This document shows, piece after piece, positions 34,396 through 44,816 of a DNA stretch of 64,000 nucleotides. A program made the translations under genes and the position numbers. Numbering within the stretch: the stretch's first letter is position 1; each line of letters opens with the position of its first letter. This DNA comes from Lentinula raphanica (taxonomy: Eukaryota > Basidiomycota > Agaricomycetes > Agaricales > Omphalotaceae): contig JANVFP010000039.1 of assembly GCA_027919835.1 (NCBI GenBank), positions 124,001 through 188,000 on the forward strand, given 5' to 3'. The notes below the pieces were generated by a model. It saw nothing but the letters and a program-made list of their open reading frames with translations, ran no database searches and was not told the DNA's origin.

Positions 34396-36435
34396 ATGGC
34401 AATCGTGGCTGCTCTAGAAGATTCCGAAAACTCACAATTATCACCTACATCTCCGGTGGAGGATTCAGACACTGCACCTTTGTATCCTACATCTGAACCT
34501 GAACCAATTCCCGGCTTACATGGAGTCCCTGCTCGGTGTGAGTCAGTCTCGTCATAATCGCGTCTGTCGACTGGTCTAAAGACGGCATGAATTGACAGGG
34601 TACGATGTATGTCTTTCATTCTGCTCTGAGGATGGTTGTTTGCCTGATGCTCCGTCTCCAAGGCTGATCGTACAGAACCTTATACAAAGATTGTCCCGTT
34701 TCAGGAAAAGCATGATACCAGCGTAGAGTCAGTCCAACGAATCATCCTGTGATATCATTCTCATGAACCCTTTTTAGGTTCTTCTATAAACCACTAACTC
34801 TGTCCGCGCTCGGAGTTGGGCTAGTCGCGTTGGCCTATGTCGCCACTACTCAGGATGTGCTTCAAGAAGGACAAGATAAACGACGCGTGTACGTCTTCTC
34901 AATCCTATTTACTGTTGCGGGGGAATCCAACAAGTTTCCAGAGGCGCATATGCCGCGATAGCGTCGTTCTTGACGTTTTCCATGATTCAATTTCGTGATG
35001 GTCCATTTATCAGACCACATCCTGCTTTTTGGAGGATAATTCTTGGAATCAACTTACTCTATGAACTGGGGCTTGTGTTTCTACTCTTTCAAGATCTCGA
35101 TTCCGCTCGCGCTATGATGAAATACTTGGACCCCAATCTGGGTGTTCCGCTGCCGGAGAAAAGCTATGCCGAGGATTGTGAACTAACATCCCAGAATTTG
35201 TGGAACGCTTTCGATATCTTCTGCCTGGCGCATGCTCTAGGCTGGTTTGGGAAAGCTATGATCCTTCGGGATTACTGGTTCTGTTGGGTAGATCCATTCT
35301 CCGAATGCCTAGGATACGTGACCGATTGACTGCTCTTTAGATCCTGAGCATCGCCTTCGAGCTTGCAGAGTATAGTTTACAGCACCAACTAGCCAATTTT
35401 GCAGAGGTGAGCAAGCTGCTATCCTCTCATTGGACTTTTCTTATGCTCTGCTAGTGCTGGTGGGATCATGTAAGTCACACTGATGTCGGGGTTCATAGCC
35501 ATACACAGACTAAGAACTCTGCAGTGGATTCTAGATGTTCTTATATGCAATTGGTTCGGAACATACCTCGGTCAGTCTGAGTTATTCTGTCGAACCTTGA
35601 GATACTTTTTTCTCATGCCTGTCCTTTTCGTGATTCCAGGCATGAAAGTCTGCCAATACTTCGAGGTCAAGGTGAGTTAGCACTGTCGGGGTATCACCTT
35701 CGTCAGTTCTCAAAACCATCGGTAGCCATACGAATGGCGAGGAATTCGCCAAACGCGCGGTCTTCGCTCAAAAGCCAAACGTGTCCTCAGCCAATTTTCA
35801 CCACATGATTTCACGGCGTTCAAGTGGGGGACCGCAACAGATTTCACGCATTTCTTCAGCGTGGTCTTCTTATTGTCGGTTTTTCTGGCAGCCGAACTGA
35901 ACCCGTTCTATCTGAAGGTGAGCCTTCCAGTCGCACGTCGCTATTCGTGTACTGATATAATCTTGCCCTGTCTCTAGACCCTCCTGTGGATGGAACCTGA
36001 CCATCCATTTGTGATTGCCCGGTTGGCATTCGTGTTCTTATGGGCTCTTCCTGCCGTACGGGAGTTGTATCAATACATCAATGACCCGCGGTCTGTCTTC
36101 TCTCCCAACTTTTCTCAAGCGATATGCTGAGTTCCCTCAAGGAAAGCCGTCAGGATGGGTCAACATGTTTGGCTCCTTTTGGCAACCATCGTCACAGAAC
36201 TCCTGGTTATTAAAAAGTGGAGCAAAGGCATGTTTGAGCCATTTCCAAAAAACGTGAAACGAGGTTGGGCTATTGGTGTGACTCTGTTGGTCTTGTATGT
36301 TGTGGTACAGGTTCGTTTTGTTGGTCACCATTTTCATCCACGGACTTACTGTTCGTATCCCATCAGTTCGGATTACCCGAAGCGCGCAAGTATGTTCGGA
36401 AACACCAAAATAGATCCAAGACGAAAGTGTCGTGA
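34396..36435 (+). CDS. Phosphatidylserine synthase, base-exchange type (PTDSS1/2-like)
   Basis: About eleven exons. After a disordered acidic N-terminus (MAIVAALEDSENSQLSPTSP) the membrane part reads FFYKPLTLSALGVGLVALAY, FLTFSMIQFRDGPFIRPHPA, FWRIILGINLLYELGLVFLL, YLDPNLGVPLPEKSYAEDCE, FDIFCLAHALGWFGKAMILR, IAFELAEYSLQHQLANFAEC + WWDHWILDVLICNWFGTYLG, MKVCQYFEVKPYEWRGIRQT, VFLLSVFLAAELNPFYLKTL and LATIVTELLVIKKW. The D-G-P-F-x-R-P-H-P, H-x-L-G-W and N-F-x-E-C-W-W-D-x-x-x-x-D-x-x-x-C-N motifs are those of animal PS synthases. These ER proteins swap serine for the head group of PE or PC. This is unlike yeast Cho1, which uses CDP-diacylglycerol. The best match in memory is the PTDSS2-like form. 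CWWDH is encoded by a 15-base exon (35455-35469). Confidence 0.92.
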
Positions 36436-36838
36436 AGACCGCTGTCACAGTGGGGTTGATACTGTTCAAGAGACTATGCAATGTTCCAGAGGAACCTCGT
36501 AATCGCTATCTCCTAATAACTGACGTATATTATATGTATTGACTAGTGTATTTCTAGCGTTCGACTGAACAAATTAGTCTCATCTACTATGTATTCTCAA
36601 AATCACCGTAGTACCTCCTCAACACGGTTACTCATTGCTTTAATTGCCCGAGAAACGCAAATCCCACGTCAGTCTCTCGAGAGGGGGGAGCCTCGCTCTT
36701 TCGCCGCTGAACTGGGATCTTTTTCATATTGGTAGATCTCGGAGGTTGCAGGGTCGACGAAACTGAGAGAAAGCGGATGTAAAGGAAAGGAACTTCCGTC
36801 TCAAACACAAGCAAACATTAATACAGCCACAGCAGCTG
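36436..36838. other. 3' flank of the PS synthase gene
   Basis: About 400 bases after the stop with no gene recognised. Confidence 0.4.
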
Positions 36839-36858
36839 TGTTATTTCGGAGAAGCCAA

Positions 36859-37480
36859 GATGTTTAACGCCACTTTAAAGACGAACTACCAGCGACAGAG
36901 TGGACCCTTGTTGACTGTTGAGTATGGCTTCGTTCTGTGCATTGTGTATACTATTGATCCTCTCCTAGTTTGATTAATGCAAACGGTCTAGGTAGTGGTG
37001 TTGACAACCTAATTACGACTCGAAGCGTAAACTTGTTTCTCAACATTAACATTACAGGGGGTGTACCGCTGATTGATTATAGTTATCGGGAATGGCTCAC
37101 TCGCAACAGAGAGGAGTACGTATCGAACCTGAGAACAGAGGCCAGAAGCCCTTCGATTATCTGTCTGCGTTGCTGACTTCAAGTTGTGTTGTCGTCACTT
37201 TTTCCTCAAACACTCAGCTGTCAGGTCACTAAAAACTAAATTGGTACATTTGTCGTTCATTGAAACTCTATGCAGTGATATCTGGTGAGGCTTACGGATC
37301 CGACAAGCACTTCAGAATGCCAAGGACCGGCGGTGGAAGGAGCTTTTCGATGTTCCAGCCAAATTTACGTGGGTTATCACTGTTCCTGCTCAGGCAGGAT
37401 GCGATCTGTCAGTAGAGAAACTTCGACGAGAGAACGATTGGCATAGTAGCAAGGGCGGCAGGCTGAGATACCCCTGAAAG
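36859..37480 (+). pseudogene. Gene-like remnant of unknown family
   Basis: The segment starts MFNATLKTNYQRQSGPLLTV and, across a good intron (GTATGG..CTAG, about 36921-36969), continues DLINANGLGSGVDNLITTRS, VNLFLNINITGGVPLIDYSY, REWLTRNREEYVS. The frame then meets a stop. Further on, another frame reads RQALQNAKDRRWKELFDVPA followed by KFTWVITVPAQ. The last words loosely recall the T-V-P-A-x-W box of fungal Hsp70-like ATPases, but this is a weak inference. The frame changes and stops suggest a decaying gene, or one whose introns I cannot place. Confidence 0.3.
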
Positions 37481-39056
37481 GTGTTCTCTCATTTGCTCTT
37501 CAAAGCTCAGCAGCATGGAAGCATGGAAGCATCCAAGTGCTCACGAGTCACAATCTGTAAAAGGTTCCTGCGCCCCCAGCTGATATGATACTTCGTGGTA
37601 TCAAATTTCGCTCTCTATCGAAAGCTCATTTGACCTTTTCCGGGTCTTGGACCTTGTCTTTCGTCCTCGGGATACCTGGACCATGGTATTCTTCTCAGAA
37701 GTGTGGAGGTTCCGCTCGACATTGTGGCGTTTGTAAGAGACTTGCGATAGTTAGTATGACACTTCTTTCATTATTCCAGTACTGGTCATGTCACTCATAA
37801 CAGCTCATAACACAACAGATACGCCAATTGCTCAAGGAATTCGATAACCCCGACAATGCACCTGTTGAATAAACTTGAAACCTGACCATCAGTATGATGT
37901 ATGATGAAAGTCCTTCGCAACGGTGGCTTGATAACGCGAAGACGCTCTCGGAATCGCACATTCACTGTGACATTTCAATTATGTATGTCTCGTCCTAGAC
38001 TTCTTAATCCGTTTGGGATTTACTCCCCAACGGCAATTTCGCAGTTCCAGTGGCATTGGGCTACATACAATTATTGCGACATACTCGAGGGGCAAACAGT
38101 CACTCATTGATCTCGCTATCTTCGGCATCAACACCAGTGGAAGAACATGACCGACCTCTATTGTTTACCTGAGTATCAACTGGCAGACCGGGAAGCCTCT
38201 ACATTGAAAGCATATGCAGATTTTTGTTAACGAATCAAGGCCTAGGTCGATATAACAGTACATCCAACATCCATTCTTGACAAGGTGAATGATACTCCTA
38301 TGACAAAAACCGGGGTACATCTTTAAAGGCAGAGATAGAACTTAGAACTGGTTCATGATTCAGAGCAGACTGCAATCGTAGAATTCATTGAGGAGTCACG
38401 GTGAACAATGCGAACAATGCGAATGTCAAAGGTTGTGATATAGATGCATTTGAATATATAAAAACGATCTGGCTGGACCTTGACTGCTATTTGCCTTCTA
38501 GTGCCAGATATTCGTTCAATCGATCTGCTATTCTCACCACACAATAACGGCTGTCGGTTCTTCAAACTTATCTTTAGACTTTTGGCATGTGCTGAATAAC
38601 AGAGTTCAGCGCCAACACAATTTTCAGTGGGAGTAGTAGCGGGAGTGTGCCGTTTGGCAGTTGGCAAAGCTCAGAATCTCTCAGGCTAAGGATCAGGAAG
38701 CAGTAGAATCAGCGCTGGAGTCTTGACCGTTCTAAGAAGTTTCTAGCAATGATCAGCGAAAATACGGAGTACTGTGGCAAACATAGAACCCACAGGCGCG
38801 ATAAACATATTGTCGTTGGAGATGGTCGTTTCTCGTGAGCTGCCGATTCTGGGTAGCTTCGTTCATTCCAGGTGATCTTTTTCGCATCCAGGTAAAAACC
38901 TTATACGGTAGACTCATATTGTGGAATCATTAGTGCTGTTCACTCATGTATCCATTTAGAGTTTCAATCAAGGGCTTCATCCTTTCAGCGGCACATACTA
39001 GCAGATAAGAGCCTTGCCTGTAAGAGCGAGCGACGTCGCTGCTGACGTCTGGATGT
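37481..39056. other. Gene-free stretch
   Basis: About 1.6 kb with only short open frames in several phases and no recognisable family, RNA gene or strong repeat. Confidence 0.4.
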
Positions 39057-40070
39057 TCAGAACAGAGTCATATTTGGACCGGGGGGGTCGATAGATCCGA
39101 ACCATTTGTTCCTATAAGTGGGGATCATCAATATCTCACATTAGATAGAAGTCACTCACAATACTGAGGACCTTCCGGGCCCCTTGCCGATGCAGTACGG
39201 ACGGTAGATAGTGCCATTAAGCATGATTCCAGACGGTCTTATCCTCCAGTGAACCAAACGACCCTCTCGTATTCGTCGATGGGTATCACCTACGAAAAAA
39301 TCCAAATCATCGAATTTGGCTAAAGTGAACCGGGGGTTTATGACCTTTCGCGACTGCGGCCAAAACTGGGCGAAAGAGCTTCAGACGAACCTGGACGAAC
39401 GAGTCAGAGTTATGTCACAGCCGAAAACCTGAGTAAGCTGGGTCTAGCTGGGTAAGCACATACCTCAGGGTTTTCCGAAGATAGTTTCTCGAGAAGAACG
39501 CAATCCTATGATTCTCTTCACCGCATCAAACCGGAATGAGTATACTGCGTTGGTGTCACTCGTCTCTGGCCCCGAACCGACGAGGAAGGGTCGTTTTTTT
39601 CCGCGGGTGAGATCGGTGAAACCTCAGATTTCGTGAAGTTTGAACTTGGCACAAAGTAATACGTTCTATCAGATGCGTGTTATCGTTGTACCATTCATTG
39701 CTGGATTCTTCGGGCTTAGCCATGTAGCTCTCGGACAGAGAAGATCCTGAAAAGAGGCTAGAGAAGCTTGAGTCTGAACGATATGAATACGCACAGTGTG
39801 ACCGGATTGTAAACCGCAGTGATCTCGGAAAGAAGGTCTATATGCAATATGCTCAGCTTGCGGACTGTTAGTCAAACACAAAGGCAGCAGTCATAAGCAC
39901 TTGTCACGAAGAACTTGTAGCCTCGGCACAGCAAAGTGGAGCGATAGCTGTGAAAGTTCTTGTCCCATTGAAACTTGAGTCGAGGTTTGAACGCGTAGAG
40001 TTCCAGGATATCGGAGTTGAGACGCGGCTATCACCACAGACGATCACTTTCCATGAGCGTTCACATCAGC
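39057..40070 (-). CDS. Possible hypothetical gene or relic, several exons
   Basis: Minus-strand pieces join well at their 3' half. YFVPSSNFTKSEVSPISPAE, KNDPSSSVRGQRR, then after a 54-base intron DCVLLEKLSSENPE, VRLKLFRPVLAAVAKG, DTHRRIREGRLVHWRIRPSG, IMLNGTIYRPYCIGKGPGRS and NKWFGSIDPPGPNMTLF, ending in TGA at 39057-39059. Farther upstream are LNSDILELYAFKPRLKFQWD and RKLSILHIDLLSEITAVYNP, joined only by very short introns of 26-36 bases. I recognise no family. The neat phases favour a gene; the doubtful upstream joins allow a recent pseudogene. The start was not found. Confidence 0.35.
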
Positions 40071-40477
40071 GTGTCATCCGAGTCCCTCATGTGTGTCTGA
40101 ACGAACAAAGACCTATAGCGAACGTTTGAACGTTTGCAATGTGCGCATTGACGCGGTCGAGCATAAGTAGTTAAAGTACCGCGACGGGAAGTTCAGGCCG
40201 TACCAAGATATCCCCAATGTACCGAGTATTTGCCAAGGCAATTTTCAAGTTCATCTGGTACCAATTCGTATGCCTTCGTGTGCCCAAGGGATTCTTCGAG
40301 AGCAATGTTCGTAGGTCGACAAGTAGAAGGTAGTGGAGCAAGTAGTAGTAGCTGCATTGGCAATCAGACGCGCATGATGGATTTTAAGCGCCTTAAAGCT
40401 CCTAAGAATTTTATTGATCATTCTTGGACAAACAGCAATGCCGCCCCTCTACTTCCTGCTCTTTCTTTCTTCCCCTC
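40071..40477. promoter_or_regulatory. Upstream region of the GH5 gene
   Basis: About 400 bases that should hold the promoter and 5' leader of the exo-glucanase. No TATA box or specific site could be assigned with confidence. Confidence 0.3.
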
Positions 40478-43400
40478 ATGTCACTATATCAAAACGTGTC
40501 AACTAGGCCAGAGGATCTCGAGCTGAGCCCTTCACCCCAGCCACAAGATGCTGATTCAGAACATCTCATTGAGACCACGCCCGTAAGTTTTTGTCCAATC
40601 ATTTGTCTTGTTTTTCTCCATCTCTCAATCTTCACCAACATCGCTTAGTATCGAGATCGCCCAGAAGGCTTTTCTGCGCCCTACAAAGACGAAGAATCCA
40701 AGGAGCACCTATCCAGTCAAAAATTCAGCAGAACTCCCAATGTTCAAAGCTCACGGACGAGAAAAATCATCGCGATTTTCTTGATAGTTCTAGTCGCGAT
40801 CGCTATTGCTATCACAGTGCCTGCTGTTGTGGTCACTACTCGCCATGGCTCCACGTCAGCAAAATCTGAAAGTTCTGGTTCCAGTACCCAAGCCCCAACT
40901 TCTGGAGTTTCTGGGAGCGTGATTGATATGGAAGACGGAACGAAGTTCACGTATACGAACAACTTCGGTGGTGACTGGGCAGCTGATCCGACTCAACCTT
41001 TTCTTCCTGGCGGAAAGGCTCAAAGTTGGAGTCCGCGAATAGGTGCAGAAGAATGGACGTGGGGCAAAGATGTTGCGCGAGGAGTGAACCTTGGGTATGT
41101 CACGCCATGCTCAATCTCTAATCTGGCCATAGACTTATTCGTGACTTAGTGGCTGGCTAGGTTTGTCTCCCATTGTGGCGTATTTGCTTGCTATGAAAAT
41201 GTGATATCTGTACCTAATAGTCACGGAGCCTTTCATCGTCCCAAGTCTATACGAAAAGTATGTCAACAATAGCCAGAACATTACAGTGCAGGATGAATGG
41301 ACCCTATCACTCGCCATGGGCTCAAATTTGGCCTCGGAGATGGAAAATCATTACAAGACCTTTATAGTGAGTTGGAATTCCCTGCCAAGTAAAGAACACT
41401 GAACGTAGTATCTGTGAATAGACTGAACAGGATTTTGCGGAAATCGCAGCTGCCGGTCTGAATTGGGTACGGATACCTATCGGATTCTGGGTAAGTCTTC
41501 ATGCTTTCGAGCATCCTTCTGTCACAAAATATTTTGGCAGGCAATTGAGGCTATCAACGATGAGCCCTTCTTGGTCGGTACCTCTTGGACATACTTTTTG
41601 AAGGCGTCAGTTCTAGAACTTCGATAAAACTATGACATGCTCATGGACCTGGTCAATTGTAGCATCCAATGGGCTAGAAAATATGGCATCCGTATTTATC
41701 TCGATCTTCACGCACTCCCCGGAAGCCAGAATGGCTGGGTCAGACTATTTCACTGTAATGAGTATGTGTACTGACGACTCTACCCTCCAGAACCATTCGG
41801 GTAAAAGTAGGTCGCTGTGCTGCACTCAACCTTATCGATTCTGACCAGCAATATATCTAACAGGTGGTTCTGTCAATTTGTAAGATCCAGAATTGATTGT
41901 TATTCACGGTGTTTTTAACGTGCTTCAACACCGTAACTCACAGCATGGTGCATCACACCTTCTCTGATTTCTCGTCTTCAAACCCTAACTTTCTTCTTCC
42001 CCTAGAACGGAGTCATGGGAATTGCAAATGCTCAAAGGACTCTCACTTATCTCCGAATTCTAGTTGAATTCATCAGTCAGGATCAGTACCGAGATGTGGT
42101 TCCCATGTAGGCACTAGCTCTTTTCAAAAGTCTGTGCTTATCTGTCTTCTTTGCAGCCTAGGTATCGTGAACGAAATTCTTTGGGGCACGATCGGACAAA
42201 CTTCTGTTCAAAGCTTTTATTATGCTGCATATGAAACTATCAGGCAATCTACGTATGTGATTTACAGTTTTCCTATTCCGCGTGAAATACTCATTCTGGA
42301 ACACTATTGTGCTCATCTAAAGAGGAACAGGTTCAGGAGCTGGTCCGTACATCGCCTTACACGAAGGATTTCAGGGTGTGAGTTTGGCAGCGGATTTTTC
42401 TGAGCAGAGCTGGCTGATACTGACAGATATGAACAGCCTGCAATATGGGAAGGGTGCGTGCTTTATTATCTTTCATAGGATGTCATCCTCTCATGAACGC
42501 CTGAAGATTTTTATCTGGTGCCGATCGCCTTGCTTTGGACCAGCATCCAGTCAGTCTTACTTTTTCCGGCTAGGTTCGAACCTCACCCTTTCTGCAGTAT
42601 CTAGCTTTCATGGGTGACAAAAGCCCGTAAGACCGTTCTACCTTACTTGAAGGATATGCGTGATGACCTTGCTACTCGTCAGAATCGATGCTCAGGCGAT
42701 TAAACCTTGGTGGGTTCCTTACCAATCCCCATGATTTCCGACCAACGTTGCATAGTGCGTGGGCCATCGCGACTAATCAGTCCTCCAAGGCTTTTGGCCT
42801 CACGCTCGGGGGTGAATTCTCGACTGCAATCAACGACTGTGGTTTGTGGTAGGTCTTGATGTGATTCGCATCCAAGCAACTCAATCGAGATCGATGCTCC
42901 GTCCCTACAGGCTGAATGGCATAGGACCTGGCTCTTCAGATCCAGACTGTCCTATATGGGATGATTGGGCGGTAAGCAACAGAATTGGGTCCTGATACAG
43001 GAAGATTCATAAAATGTCCATCCAGTCATACAACACTTCAACTGTTGCGGGACTCAAACAGATCACGCTAGCCACCATGGACGCGCTTCAGAACTTCTTC
43101 TTCTGGACCTGGAAGATAGGGAACTCAACCGTACTCGGCACGTCGTCCAATCCACTATGGCATTACAGATTAGGGCTACAGCAGGGCTGGGTCCCGTCAG
43201 GTGGATATCTCTCAGCTGACAATCGGTCAAGAATCATCATCGTTGTTCTCATCGTTCTCGTTTCTAGATCCCAGAGAAGCCATTGGTCATTGCGCGTCTG
43301 TCCTCAGTTCGTCACAAATCTTTGACGGGAACTATCCCATGACAGCTACCGGTGTACGTCTTTCGCAACTCTCATCGCAATTCTTTGATTTTTCAACGGT

Positions 43401-43806
43401 ACATAGGCTGGCGCTGGTACCGTCGCTCCCGACCAGATATCGTCTCACGCATTTCCTCCTCCGTCTTTATCGCCCTCGTTTACCGGAACCCAGATGACCC
43501 TGTTACCGACGTACACTGCTACTGGAGCAGTCAAGACGCTTTCCCCTCCCACATTCACCGCTGCACCGTCAGCTAGTGTTGGAACAGGATGGAATAATTC
43601 TGCCGATACCTCGTCTGCATACGTGTAAGAACTGTGATTGCTTCACTGGCCCATCCCTCTGACTACGACCCCCTCTTAGGCCTGATACTGGTTGTTCGTA
43701 TCCGGAGTACGTGTTTAATCCTTTCATGATATCGTCACTAAAACCTCGGGTGTCTAGCTCATGGGACGCAGTCAATGCCTCTCTTCCGACCGCAACTTGC
43801 GCTTGA
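40478..43806 (+). CDS. Membrane-anchored glucan exo-1,3-beta-glucosidase (GH5)
   Basis: Many exons. The start MSLYQNVSTRPEDLELSPSP opens a cytoplasmic tail. A single transmembrane helix follows (KIIAIFLIVLVAIAIAITVP), making a type II protein, then a Ser-rich linker and the catalytic domain. Readable blocks are ARGVNLGGWLVTEPFIVPSL, AGLNWVRIPIGFWAIE, YGIRIYLDLHALPGSQNGWN, ILGIVNEI (N-E with the acid/base Glu), PYIALHEGFQGV, SKAFGLTLGGEFSTAINDCG (G-E-F-S with the nucleophile Glu) and NFFFWTWKIG. This is the fungal Exg-type GH5 (subfamily 9) layout. It trims or remodels beta-1,3-glucan at the cell wall. A Thr/Ser/Pro-rich tail follows and the end reads DAVNASLPTATCA. The anchored form is related to yeast Exg-type membrane enzymes. 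Confidence 0.92.
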
Positions 43807-44816
43807 TGTCAATTTTATCTGTGCTGACCCGTTCGCTGTCGTTAACTGTTTTGGACACATTTAAATTTTCATTACTGCATATTTACTATAATTGGTGGAA
43901 TCCAGGACGTATGTTATATCCCTAGATATGCGTAGACCAAGCGTGAGCGAAGTTTCACGAAGAGATAACACAGATTTGCAAGAAATCAGAGACTTGAATG
44001 GTTCCCGAAGGATAACCAGCCCATTGTCTACCAAGGTAGACGTCGTGAAAGATTGCAGAATTGTTTTCTATCATATGGAGGAAATGACCAAAACATGGAC
44101 CCACCTCATCTACGTCTGGCACACCAGAGAGACTACACCACTGCCCACCATATGTGTCCCGCAAGCTGTTCATTGCGAGTCGCGACCAGTTGTGTACAGA
44201 AGCAAGAACAGCACTTCTGACTCCTGAACGAAAAAAAAAGAACTCCGGCATTTGTCAATGTTTGTCCATGTATTGCATATCCACGTGCGCGCGCTTGGGT
44301 GTTTGGCGCCCATGGATGTGATTCTGGTCCGATTCAATTTCTTCAGCTCCCAGAGAGAACGACTTCATCTTCTCTCTCGAGAATTCTGGCTCGCGAGACT
44401 ACTTCAGCTCTACCGCGAACGTTCGGAACAACCGCGACTCGCGAACACAACACCAGACAACACCTCCAACTTGTTTGTCGTGATCAACCTGTCAATCTGT
44501 GCAAGTTTGGATGGATGAACCTCGAACCGGACACAATATTCAACACTCTTGTGTCAGGTCCCTAGCTCTGTTGACCTGGCTCTCATCTTCATTTGTTTAG
44601 AAAGTATTTCTCTCAGAGGCTCACAGATTTAGTCCGTTGGTGCTCAGCTGATGGCTATCTTTCTCTCCTTTCTCTCATCTATATCAAGTTCAGGTCATGA
44701 GGCTTCCTACTTTCGTCATGGTGGATTCTCGCGCCGACCTTCAGTATATAATAATGTGTCGCGTTGGATATGACTTTCGCTTTCTTGCCCCCCTTCCTCT
44801 TTAAATCGAGCTCAGA
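43807..44816. other. Intergenic region with the MFS gene promoter
   Basis: 1 kb between the GH5 stop and the MFS start. Short open frames on both strands (for example 43955-44251 minus and 44252-44565 plus) show no family resemblance. The right end holds the MFS promoter. Confidence 0.4.
44745..44753 (+). promoter_or_regulatory. Putative TATA box of the MFS transporter gene
   Basis: TATATAATA lies about 64 bases upstream of the ATG at 44817, a usual distance for a fungal TATA element with a short leader. Confidence 0.45.

Noticed and set aside
34164..34661. 165-codon minus-strand frame
   Set aside because: Antisense to the first exons of the PS synthase, which splice in correct phase to a conserved protein.
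42570..42590. GGTTCGAACC-like word suggesting a tRNA T-arm
   Set aside because: It lies in the GH5 gene and no matching acceptor, D or anticodon arms were found around it.
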